A stretch of DNA of 9,178 nucleotides from Planctomycetota bacterium. GTDB taxonomy: Bacteria; Planctomycetota; Planctomycetia; Pirellulales; Pirellulaceae. Positions 1 through 6,700 of this stretch are shown here, in pieces. How positions within the stretch are numbered: position 1 is the stretch's first letter; each line of letters opens with the position of its first letter. A program made the position numbers and the translations under genes. The stretch spans positions 1 to 9,178 of the forward strand of contig JAJRVM010000002.1 in the NCBI GenBank assembly GCA_024277285.1, read 5' to 3'. The notes beneath the pieces were generated by a model. The model was not told the DNA's origin. It saw nothing but the letters and a program-made list of their open reading frames with translations, and did no database searches.

Positions 1-140
1 ATCGACCCGGGCGTCCCGGAACGCTCCCGACACGACCTGGCAATCGACCCGGGCGTCCCGGAACGCTCCCGACACGACCTGGACGTCCTGGAACGCTCCC
101 GGCGCTCCCGACTCGACCCGGGCGTCCCGGTAACGGAGAT
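1..140 (+). repeat. 42-bp in-frame tandem repeat
   Basis: Bases 1-40 and 43-82 are identical, so the period is exactly 42 bp. Each unit encodes 14 residues (NRPGRPGTLPTRPG). A third, degenerate copy runs to about 140 (RPGTLPALPTRPGRPG). The array starts at the window edge, so further copies may lie upstream. Because the period is a multiple of three, gain or loss of copies keeps the frame of the host gene. Confidence 0.9.
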
Positions 141-1565
141 CGGCCGATCCTAGGTGACCGTCCTACTCAATTGCCTAGTTACGGCCACGGCAATCGTCCC
201 GGGCACCCAGGACGTCCGAATCGCCCTGGACGCCCGAATCGCCCTGGACGCCCGAATCGTCCGGGGAGACCGAACCGACCCATCATCGGTAGCGGAAACA
301 TCAACAACATCAACAACATCAACATTCGCAACAATTGGGGATACAACCGACCAGGTCGGGGATACAACCGACCGGGTTGGGGACGCCATCCCGGCGGTGG
401 CAATTGGTCCCGACATTGGACTAACCACCATGTCCACAATCACCATCGTTGGTACCACGGTGGCTGGTCTGGCCACTGGGGGAACCGCTGGTACGTTCCT
501 TTGGCGACGGGTGCCGTTGGATGGGGACTCGGTTCGCTAACGACCAGTTGGGGCTATCCGTACGCCTACAGTTACGCGAACCCTTACTATGACACGGCCG
601 TCGTTACGTCACCGGCGTACGACTACTCGCAGCCGATTGTGATCAATGATTACTCGACGACCGACAATTCGGTGACCGACAATTCGCAGACGGCAGCCGA
701 ACCGGAGCCGCCGCCAGTGACGTCAGATGAGCAAGCGGCGTACGAGTTGTCTGACAAGGCATTGGCATCGTTTAAGGCCGGCAATTTTCCTGGCGCCTCG
801 GCGCAAATGCAACAGGCGATCCTCAAGTTGCCGAACGATCCGGTGCTGCACGAACTCTCGGCGCTCTGCATGTTCGCGCTGCGAGAGTATGGGCCGGCCG
901 CGGCGATTCTGAACAATTTTCTGGCCGTCGCACCCGGCATGGACTGGACGACGTTGAGTGGGTTGTATTCGGACACGGACGTGTACGAACAGCAGTTGGA
1001 CGCGCTGGATAACTACTGCGATAGTCATCCCACGGACGCATCAGCTCACTTCGTGTTGGCCTACCATCGACTCATCTGTGGCCAACCCGACGAGGCGATC
1101 GATGCGTTGAAAGTGGTGGTCCAGCAGCAGCCCAAGGACCAAGTGGCGCAACATATGTTGGCGTCACTCGGCGGCGACGAGCAACCGGCCGACACGGCGG
1201 CGCCTGCAGACACGTCGCAGTCCGAGCAGGTTGCCGATTCGGATTCCAGTGACTCGGATTCCACGGACACGGGTCCCACGACCGACTTGATTGGACCCTG
1301 GAAGGCCGAACGTGACGATGCCGCGTTCGACTTGACGCTGGATGAAGACGGTAACTTCGTGTGGAAGAGCGCCGTCAAGGGCCAGGATCCCATCGACATG
1401 AAAGGGACTTACACGCTGTCTAACGATCTGTTGATTCTCGATGGCGGTGATCAAGGTACGATGATTGGTCGTGCGACACCCAACGACACCGACCGTTTCA
1501 CGTTCAAGCCCGTCGACAGCCCTCCGAGTGACAAGGGACTGTCGTTCGGACGGATCAAACGATAG
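3..1565 (+). CDS. RPG-repeat, TPR-containing exported-type protein (5' partial)
   Basis: The reading frame is open from the first complete codon (3-5) to TAG at 1563-1565, giving 520 visible residues; the true start and any signal peptide lie left of the window. The TTG at 171 is not a credible start, because the same Arg-Pro-Gly composition continues in frame before it. Order of parts: RPG/NRPGRP repeats (residues 1-93), an Asn-Ile-Asn and GYNRPG stretch (about 99-125), a His/Trp-rich segment (131-165), a Gly/Tyr/Ala segment with a hydrophobic turn near VPLATGAVGWGLGSL, a DNS-rich linker, TPR-type helices (nt 726-1170, for example ALASFKAGNFPGASAQMQQA and AHFVLAYHRLICGQPDEAID), a Ser-Asp linker (nt 1236-1280), and a C-terminal beta-rich domain starting GPWKAE and ending near KGLSFGRIKR. 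TPRs bind proteins; the rest suggests a secreted or surface scaffold. The function is unknown. The next gene is convergent. Confidence 0.85.
   Translation, partial: RPGRPGTLPTRPGNRPGRPGTLPTRPGRPGTLPALPTRPGRPGNGDRPILGDRPTQLPSYGHGNRPGHPGRPNRPGRPNRPGRPNRPGRPNRPIIGSGNINNINNINIRNNWGYNRPGRGYNRPGWGRHPGGGNWSRHWTNHHVHNHHRWYHGGWSGHWGNRWYVPLATGAVGWGLGSLTTSWGYPYAYSYANPYYDTAVVTSPAYDYSQPIVINDYSTTDNSVTDNSQTAAEPEPPPVTSDEQAAYELSDKALASFKAGNFPGASAQMQQAILKLPNDPVLHELSALCMFALREYGPAAAILNNFLAVAPGMDWTTLSGLYSDTDVYEQQLDALDNYCDSHPTDASAHFVLAYHRLICGQPDEAIDALKVVVQQQPKDQVAQHMLASLGGDEQPADTAAPADTSQSEQVADSDSSDSDSTDTGPTTDLIGPWKAERDDAAFDLTLDEDGNFVWKSAVKGQDPIDMKGTYTLSNDLLILDGGDQGTMIGRATPNDTDRFTFKPVDSPPSDKGLSFGRIKR
192..281 (+). 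repeat. 18-bp in-frame tandem repeat (NRPGRP)
   Basis: Two perfect copies (219-236 and 237-254) are flanked by diverged ones (192-218, with a 9-bp insertion giving NRPGHPGRP, and 255-272), ending in a partial unit at 273-281. The encoded hexapeptide is Asn-Arg-Pro-Gly-Arg-Pro. Synonymous changes in the third copy suggest selection for the peptide, not just recent slippage. Confidence 0.85.
297..323 (+). repeat. 9-bp tandem repeat (Asn-Ile-Asn)
   Basis: Three perfect copies of AACATCAAC encode Asn-Ile-Asn three times, next to IRNN. This is a different low-complexity block from the RPG repeats before it, inside the same reading frame. Confidence 0.85.
337..378 (+). repeat. 21-bp tandem repeat (GYNRPG)
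   Basis: Two near-identical 21-bp units (337-357 and 358-378) begin GGGGATACAACCGACC and encode GYNRPGR and GYNRPGW. They form the last repeated block before the His/Trp-rich segment of the same protein. Confidence 0.75.
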
Positions 1566-1573
1566 CTTCTTTG

Positions 1574-1678
1574 CTTGGTAAGAGTCGTCTGGCTGAAGCG
1601 GATATTGTTCAACCAGCTGGAAGAGAACTTGGCACCGGAAAGATCCAGCCCCTGGAAAGTAGCAAATCGCAGGTCTCC
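1574..1678 (-). pseudogene. Antisense pentapeptide-repeat remnant
   Basis: The minus strand of the gap after the TPR gene reads as seven consecutive pentapeptides in perfect register: GDLRF, ATFQG, LDLSG, AKFSS, SWLNN, IRFSQ, TTLTK. The central residue alternates L, F, L, F, L, F, L, which is the hallmark of the pentapeptide-repeat fold (a right-handed square beta-helix). The frame has a GTG at 1687 and stays open upstream only to a TGA near 1739. Downstream it runs into the antisense of the TPR gene, where the pattern stops. This is far shorter than a normal pentapeptide protein, so I read it as a decayed fragment. It could also be a short real ORF, or chance. Confidence 0.4.
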
Positions 1679-1734
1679 CCTTCCCACGCCGGCGAAGATA
1701 GGATCTCCCTGAGACCTTCGGTCACCGCCGCGGC

Positions 1735-1805
1735 GGGGTCAGAGACCCGCGCCGAACATGGGGTCGGAGACCCGCGCGCAACATGGAAACCCTCGCGCAA
1801 CATGG
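1735..1805. repeat. Imperfect tandem repeat with GGGTC-GACCC hairpins
   Basis: Two 26-bp units (1735-1760 and 1761-1786) share GGGTC(A/G)GAGACCCGCGC followed by AACATG; a third, shorter unit at 1787-1805 keeps CTCGCGCAACATGG. Each full unit holds GGGTC-3 nt-GACCC, a 5-bp hairpin. A perfect 12-bp palindrome (CCGCCGCGGCGG, 1725-1736) lies just before them. The region sits between convergent genes, so these hairpins may help end transcription, but there is no T-run. It may be a member of a dispersed intergenic repeat family. Confidence 0.6.
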
Positions 1806-1822
1806 AACGTGGCGCTGTCCAG

Positions 1823-2680
1823 CTAGTCAGCGCGAACGAGCCGGCACCCGAGAGACCTGATGACCAGCAGGGAACTTCCGACGAGGGTCGCTACCATGAT
1901 TACCGCTGCTAGGATCTCCCACAGCGCCTCCGAATCCCACTCCCAAGAAACTTCCGTGAAATACGAAGCTGTCAGGCCGGAAAAGAGCGATAGGACCATC
2001 GCGATGGCCATTCGCCTCTGAGGTCGCTGTTGACCGAGTGTCGCCCAAACCATTGCTAGTGCCGGTGCGGTCAAACAGAGACTGAGCAGCCCCATGATGA
2101 TCATCGTGTACGCCGTCTCCGCGGCGCCTCCACGATAACCTCTTACGACTTGCCCCGTCTTAAGCAGAATGGCGACGAGAGTCATTAGCAGCAACAAATC
2201 GCGAACGGAAAATTGAAGTCCTTCGGAAACGGCGGCCGGATCCTGGGCCGTGATGAGTTGAAGTCTGGCCTTTTGTAGACGCGCGATAAGCAGAGGTCCA
2301 GCCGTCGCGAAGACCGGACCTGCAATGAACATCAGTGCCGTCGGTAGGATCATGGTGGTCCAACCCGACCGTCCTCCATTCTCGCACCATAACACGAGCG
2401 CGAACTGTGCCTCTAGGCAGGAAGCCCCAAGAAAAACGATCACGGTACGAGCCCAAAGAGACGTATTTCCCAGCGCCAACCACGCCCCCAGTAGGCAAGA
2501 TTGCCCCACAAGAACTGACACAAAGAGGATGCCCACGAAAGATTTGTCTTGCCAGGCCATCGATGCCCCCGTCGCCAGCACCGCAAGACCAAAATGCGTG
2601 ATGAGCAGAACTCGCAGGCGGACCGGCCACAAATGGATAATGACACGCGCCGACTCGTCAGGTGGTGCCGCGATCGCCAT
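1823..2680 (-). CDS. Polytopic membrane protein, about eight TM segments
   Basis: This encodes 285 residues, strongly hydrophobic, in the cytoplasmic membrane. Likely membrane segments lie near residues 21-41, 47-69, 78-98, 108-134, 158-176, 191-214, 224-242 and 253-275. A short charged linker (about 134-155) precedes the motif QFSVRDLLLLMTLVAILL (156-173), a pattern I associate with planctomycete membrane proteins of unknown role. No catalytic motif or transporter signature is visible. The ATG at 2680 directly follows the TAG of a small upstream ORF in the same frame; a GAGGG-type ribosome site lies about 10 nt upstream, inside that ORF, so translational coupling is likely. It is the last gene of a probable operon with the Bax-inhibitor gene and is convergent with the TPR gene. 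The function is unknown. Confidence 0.8.
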   Translation of the reverse strand: MAIAAPPDESARVIIHLWPVRLRVLLITHFGLAVLATGASMAWQDKSFVGILFVSVLVGQSCLLGAWLALGNTSLWARTVIVFLGASCLEAQFALVLWCENGGRSGWTTMILPTALMFIAGPVFATAGPLLIARLQKARLQLITAQDPAAVSEGLQFSVRDLLLLMTLVAILLKTGQVVRGYRGGAAETAYTMIIMGLLSLCLTAPALAMVWATLGQQRPQRRMAIAMVLSLFSGLTASYFTEVSWEWDSEALWEILAAVIMVATLVGSSLLVIRSLGCRLVRAD

Positions 2681-2812
2681 CTAGTCACGACCCTCTAATG
2701 CGAAGAAATCTTCGGCATCCCTCGCGGGCGTGTTGTCCTCTAGGTACGCCCGAAGCTTTGACAGGTAATCAACCAAGGATACGTGTTCCTCAAACGTCTG
2801 TTCGACGACCAA
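2681..2812 (-). CDS. Small acidic protein, 43 aa, TTG start
   Basis: Between the Bax-inhibitor gene and the membrane-protein gene the minus strand carries an open frame with protein-like content: FEEHVSLVDYLSKLRAYLED, then NTPARDAEDFFALEGRD and TAG. It is acidic and amphipathic, probably helical and soluble. I chose the TTG at 2812 because AAGAGAG (2818-2824) sits 5 nt upstream; a CTG at 2842 would add ten residues. The frame is closed upstream by the TGA of the Bax-inhibitor gene (2849-2851), leaving a 36-nt spacer. Its TAG (2681-2683) directly abuts the ATG of the next gene, in the same frame. This could be a genuine small protein, a leader peptide coupling translation, or the former N-terminus of the membrane protein cut off by a nonsense codon. 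No family is recognised. Confidence 0.5.
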   Translation of the reverse strand: MVVEQTFEEHVSLVDYLSKLRAYLEDNTPARDAEDFFALEGRD

Positions 2813-2848
2813 TGATTCTCTCTTCGTGTCATGGCCGGCCAGACGCCG

Positions 2849-3580
2849 TCAATTGCGACTACTTAACTTGGACAGCAACCGTAGGATCTCGATATACAGC
2901 CAGACCAGCGTGACGATCAGGCCGAAGGCGCCGTACCATTCCATGTATTTTGGTGCGCCGCGCGAGGCACCGGTTTCGATGAAGTCGAAGTCGAGCACGA
3001 GATTCAACGCCGCGATCACGACGACGAATACCGAGAAACCGATCCCGAAGACGCCAGAACCGTGGATGTATGGGACGTTCATGCCGAACAGGTTGAGCAC
3101 GATGCTTACCATATAGACGAGGAAAATCCCACCCGTTGCCGCGACGATGCCCAGTTTGAAGTTTTCGGTCGCGCGAATGACTCCGCTGGAATACGCAAGT
3201 AACAATCCGGCAAGCGTTCCGGACGTTAGGCCGACCGCCTGCGAGACGATTCCCGGATACCTCGCTTCGGTCATCGCCGAGATTCCGCCCAAGAAAACGC
3301 CCTCCGCCAGCGCGTACAGCGGGGCGGTGTAGGGGGCGGTCGTCGGCTTGAAAATCGTGATCAAGGCGAAGGCAAGACCGACGATCGCGCCGCCGAAAGT
3401 AATGCCTTGGGCAAGTTGTGGGTTGATGAGAGTTTGATTCCACGTGAACGCGGCACCGGCCACGAGTAACGCGAGTAGGATGCCGGTCTTGATGACGGTC
3501 CCCTGCACGGTCATTACGTTGTCGTAAGTACCTTCGACCGTAAACATCTTGTCGTTGAGAGCCGGATTAGCCGTTCGCAT
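2849..3580 (-). CDS. Bax inhibitor-1/YccA family membrane protein
   Basis: This encodes 243 residues, the usual size for bacterial Bax inhibitor-1-like (YccA/YetJ) proteins. Seven membrane segments can be placed near 30-47, 59-77, 85-104, 112-130, 142-163, 175-198 and 216-236. The C-terminal part with LDFDFIETGASRGAPKYMEW (196-215) followed by YGAFGLIVTLVWLYIEILRL is very characteristic of the family. Characterised relatives such as Bacillus YetJ are pH-sensitive calcium leak channels and E. coli YccA inhibits the FtsH protease; which role applies here cannot be told. Acidic residues D197, D199 and E214 are candidates for the ion or pH site. The start at 3580 is set by a strong AAGGAAG 5 nt upstream; the frame runs on to an ATG at 3667, but that extension is hydrophilic and not family-like. 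It is the first gene of a probable three-gene operon and divergent from the deacylase fusion. Confidence 0.9.
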   Translation of the reverse strand: MRTANPALNDKMFTVEGTYDNVMTVQGTVIKTGILLALLVAGAAFTWNQTLINPQLAQGITFGGAIVGLAFALITIFKPTTAPYTAPLYALAEGVFLGGISAMTEARYPGIVSQAVGLTSGTLAGLLLAYSSGVIRATENFKLGIVAATGGIFLVYMVSIVLNLFGMNVPYIHGSGVFGIGFSVFVVVIAALNLVLDFDFIETGASRGAPKYMEWYGAFGLIVTLVWLYIEILRLLSKLSSRN

Positions 3581-3585
3581 TATTT

Positions 3586-3592
3586 CTTCCTT
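3586..3592 (-). promoter_or_regulatory. Ribosome binding site of the Bax-inhibitor gene
   Basis: On the minus strand AAGGAAG lies 5 nt before the ATG at 3580. It decides the start in favour of 3580 over the in-frame ATG at 3667, which would add 29 hydrophilic residues. Confidence 0.75.
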
Positions 3593-3786
3593 GTTGGCTA
3601 GACTTTCTGTGCGCCGTTGAAACGCAGGTGGCTTGCTTTTGTTCTCATGACGGGCAGGAGTGCCCATCCTACCTTACCCTTGTACCGATCCGCGTGAGCA
3701 TACACTAGAATCGGGCGATTATCGATACGTCCGTGTGGATGCCACGATCGACCGGGTGAGATGTTACCGCTGCGAAGATCTTTGGC

Positions 3787-3792
3787 GAAGGG
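3787..3792 (+). promoter_or_regulatory. Ribosome binding site of the deacylase fusion gene
   Basis: GAAGGG lies 8 nt before the ATG at 3801. The start it supports also places a signal-peptide-like hydrophobic segment right at the N-terminus; the upstream in-frame GTG at 3660 would bury that segment behind 47 residues. No convincing -35/-10 pair was found in the 220-nt divergent gap (3581-3800). Confidence 0.65.
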
Positions 3793-3800
3793 TTATCAAC

Positions 3801-6698
3801 ATGATTGACTTTCGGACGAGAAACGTCCGTCTCGTGGCCGTTTGCGCGGCGTACGTGGCCATGCTGCACGGTGTCGTGATCGTTGACGCAGGGGAAGGCG
3901 TTGACGCGGCGACGTTTGATCTCGTCGTGCGCGGAGGACGAATCGTTGATGGGACCGGAGCACCGTCGTACGTTGCCGATGTCGGGATACACGACGGCCA
4001 CATTACCAAGATCGGTCGCATCGCTGACGCCGCCGAAGCCAAGGAAACGATCGACGCGACGGGAAGCATCGTGGCGCCGGGGTTCATCGATATGATGGGC
4101 CAGAACGCATCGCCTCTGATCGATAACCCCAAAATGGCCTTGGACCTACTGACACAGGGCATCACGACGATCAATGCCGGCGAAGGTTGGTCGGCGGCTC
4201 CTCTGTCGGCGGAAGAAGGCGAGCGCCGTGGATGGACGACCATGGCTGAGTACTTTGCGTTGCTCGAGCTACAAGGCTTACCAGTCAACGTTGTTCAGAC
4301 GGTTGGTCACGCAACGGTCCGCCGAATCGTGATCGGCAATACCGAGCGGCGCCCGAGTGAGGAAGAACTCGAGCGAATGCGGCAACTTGTCCGCGAAGGG
4401 ATGGAAGCCGGGGCCATCGGTCTGTCCACGGCGCTCATCTATCCGCCCGCGGTCTATGCGACGACCAAGGAGATTTGGGAATTGGCAATGGTGGCGGGCC
4501 AGTATGGTGGACGTTACTACACGCACATGCGCAACGAGGGTGACCGGTTGTTGGAGGCGATCAACGAGGCGCTCGAGATTGGCGAGAAGGGTGGCACGCC
4601 CGTTCATATTTTTCATCTTAAGGCCGCGGGTCAACAGAACTGGGGAAAGATGCAGCAGGCGATCGCTCGCATTAAGGCGGCTCGATCCGCCGGTCAGCAA
4701 GTAACGGCCGACATCTATCCGTACGTCAACAACGGACTTGGCATCAAAGCGCTGATTCATCCTCGCCATTTTCAATCCGGGTTCGGTGCGTTTCGAAAAC
4801 GACTGGACGATCCGCAGTTTCGAGCGGAGATTCGTCGCGAGATGGAGACGACCGACGGTTGGGAGAATTGGTACCGACACGTGGGGCACGATTGGAGCCG
4901 AGTGATTATTGGCCAAAGCGGAGATGCCCGTTATGCCGATTTGCTCGGGCAAAGCGTCGCAGCGATCGCCAAGGCGAAGCAAGAAGATGTTTGGGATACG
5001 TTCTTTAATCTGGTGACGAGCGGTGCGTTTGCTTTGCCGCAGAGCATGACCGATGCGAACAAGATCATGGCGATGCGTCAAGAGTTCGTCTCGTTTTGTA
5101 CCGATGTGGGCCCGGCCGACGGAAGCGGATCTGCCTCGCATCCCCGCGCGTTCGGCGCCTTCCCGCGAATGCTATCGCGTTACGTTCGTGATCTCGGTGT
5201 CATCTCGCTCGAACAGGCCGTGTCGCAGGCGAGTGCCGCTGCAGCAAACGATGTGATGGCTTTCGATCGAGGCCGAATTAGCGAAGGGCTCGCCGCGGAT
5301 CTGATCGTGTTTGACTATGACCGAATAACGGACAAGGCAGATTTCGTGCATCCCGATGCCCTGTCCGAGGGCATGCAGCACGTGATCGTCAACGGAGTTA
5401 TTACTCTCAAAGACGGAACGTTCGCGGGAGCTCGGCCCGGCCACGTACTTCGTGGACCTGGCTATCAGGAAGACCAAGCACCGTATAACGTTTCGACCGG
5501 CCCGCGAGATGATCGGCTCGCCAGCTTTGACCGAATGATGCACGATTTTATGCGTGAGCATCGAGTTCCGGGCGCGGCATTGGCGGTCACCGACCAAGGA
5601 CGTGTTGTACTTGCACGAGGCTATGGATATGCCGACATTGGAGCTCGTGAACCGGTGCAGCCGACCAGTCTGTTTCGCATCGCCAGCCTATCCAAGCCGA
5701 TCACGGCCGTTGCCGTTTTGCAATTGGTCGAGCAAGGGAAACTAACACTCGACGATCACGTGTTTGATGTCCTGGACTACGAGTCCGATATTGTTGCTGC
5801 CGGAGACGCGTTTGACGATCGCCTGCGCCGCGTTACGATCGAGCATCTGCTGCAACATCGTGGAGGTTGGGATCGAGACGTGTCGTTCGATGCCATGTTT
5901 CAATCAGTGCGGTTCGCACGCCAAGTCGGTGTCGACGCACCGGCCGATCAAGCCGCAATTGTTCGAGCGATGATTTCGCAATCACTCGACTTTGATCCCG
6001 GGCATCGCTACGCGTATTCAAACTTCGGTTACTGTCTACTCGGTCGAGTGATCGAGAAGCTGACAGGCGATGGCTACGATGCCTACGTCAAGACCAACGT
6101 TCTTGGGCCGCTTGGCATCAAGTCCATGCGGATCGGGGCAACTCGGTTGAGTGGCCGTGCTGAGGGAGAGGTCCGGTACTACCAGCCCGGCATGGGGAAG
6201 TCGGTCTTCCAGGACGATCTCGGAGAAGACATGCCGCGGCCCTATGGAGCGTGGAACCTTGAAGCCATGGACTCGCACGGCGCCTGGATCGCGTCGGCGA
6301 TCGATCTTGCCCGCTTTGCCGCCACGTTTGACGATCCGCAGAACTGTCCGATTCTGTCGAGTGAAAGTATCGATCGAATGTATGCTCGACCGCCCGGTCT
6401 TGCAGGATACCAAGAGGATGGATCTGCCAAGGACGTCTTCTACTCGATGGGCTGGATGAATCGCGACGTCGGAAAACGAAGGCTGAACCATTGGCACACC
6501 GGTTCGCTGCCTGGGACGGCGACCATTATGATTCGCCGTCACGACGGGCGTAACTTCGTTGCGCTGCTCAACACGCGAGTCAGCCCAACCGCGACGCACC
6601 TAGGTCGCGCGATCGACAGATTGCTGCACGATGCAGCGGACCAAGTTGTAAGTTGGCCAGAAGAGACGGTGGCCGGGGCATCCAAGGCCAGTGAATAA
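3801..6698 (+). CDS. N-acyl-D-amino-acid deacylase-like amidohydrolase fused to beta-lactamase-type serine hydrolase
   Basis: This encodes 965 residues and appears exported: RTRNVR then a hydrophobic run (residues 11-28). Residues about 36-575 are a D-aminoacylase-type amidohydrolase: a VRGGRIVDGTG beta-sandwich start, APGFID (92-97), QGITTINAGEG with E128, YYTHMRNEGD with H242, HIFHLKAAG with H272, D435 in FCTDVG, and HPRAFGAFPRML. This class hydrolyses N-acyl-D-amino acids using zinc. The usual HxH after GFID is replaced (M99, Q101), and Glu stands where the Alcaligenes enzyme has its zinc-binding Cys. Residues about 575-950 are a class C beta-lactamase/S12-type domain: S629-L-S-K632 (SxxK), Y739-S-N741 (YxN), H899-T-G901 (KTG-like), all intact. 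Family knowledge suggests D-amino-acid peptide or ester cleavage in the periplasm or outside; the substrate is inferred. The frame is continuous, so this is a true fusion and not two genes. Confidence 0.88.
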   Translation: MIDFRTRNVRLVAVCAAYVAMLHGVVIVDAGEGVDAATFDLVVRGGRIVDGTGAPSYVADVGIHDGHITKIGRIADAAEAKETIDATGSIVAPGFIDMMGQNASPLIDNPKMALDLLTQGITTINAGEGWSAAPLSAEEGERRGWTTMAEYFALLELQGLPVNVVQTVGHATVRRIVIGNTERRPSEEELERMRQLVREGMEAGAIGLSTALIYPPAVYATTKEIWELAMVAGQYGGRYYTHMRNEGDRLLEAINEALEIGEKGGTPVHIFHLKAAGQQNWGKMQQAIARIKAARSAGQQVTADIYPYVNNGLGIKALIHPRHFQSGFGAFRKRLDDPQFRAEIRREMETTDGWENWYRHVGHDWSRVIIGQSGDARYADLLGQSVAAIAKAKQEDVWDTFFNLVTSGAFALPQSMTDANKIMAMRQEFVSFCTDVGPADGSGSASHPRAFGAFPRMLSRYVRDLGVISLEQAVSQASAAAANDVMAFDRGRISEGLAADLIVFDYDRITDKADFVHPDALSEGMQHVIVNGVITLKDGTFAGARPGHVLRGPGYQEDQAPYNVSTGPRDDRLASFDRMMHDFMREHRVPGAALAVTDQGRVVLARGYGYADIGAREPVQPTSLFRIASLSKPITAVAVLQLVEQGKLTLDDHVFDVLDYESDIVAAGDAFDDRLRRVTIEHLLQHRGGWDRDVSFDAMFQSVRFARQVGVDAPADQAAIVRAMISQSLDFDPGHRYAYSNFGYCLLGRVIEKLTGDGYDAYVKTNVLGPLGIKSMRIGATRLSGRAEGEVRYYQPGMGKSVFQDDLGEDMPRPYGAWNLEAMDSHGAWIASAIDLARFAATFDDPQNCPILSSESIDRMYARPPGLAGYQEDGSAKDVFYSMGWMNRDVGKRRLNHWHTGSLPGTATIMIRRHDGRNFVALLNTRVSPTATHLGRAIDRLLHDAADQVVSWPEETVAGASKASE

Positions 6699-6700
6699 AA

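Noticed and set aside
171..173. TTG at 171 as the start of the TPR/RPG protein
   Set aside because: The same frame is open to the window edge and carries the same RPG repeat composition for 56 more codons; the gene is 5'-truncated by the window.
1..281. Short direct repeats as a CRISPR array
   Set aside because: The units are contiguous with no unique spacers, have coding periods divisible by three and translate into a continuous low-complexity peptide.
1451..1687. Complete minus-strand gene with GTG start at 1687
   Set aside because: Only the part outside the TPR gene has a protein-family pattern; the rest is the antisense of a well-supported coding region. Kept only as a pentapeptide remnant.
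1571..1912. 113-residue plus-strand ORF
   Set aside because: It runs across the hairpin repeat block and into the antisense of the membrane-protein gene, with no recognisable domain.
3652..3665. GGGCA-GGAG-TGCCC inverted repeat in the divergent gap
   Set aside because: The stem is only 5 bp with a 4-nt loop; such repeats are expected by chance and no promoter was placed next to it.
3581..3667. N-terminal extension of the Bax-inhibitor gene to ATG 3667
   Set aside because: The added residues are hydrophilic and not family-like, while AAGGAAG sits 5 nt before the ATG at 3580.
3660..3800. N-terminal extension of the fusion protein to GTG 3660
   Set aside because: It would bury the signal-peptide-like segment; the ATG at 3801 has a good GAAGGG site.
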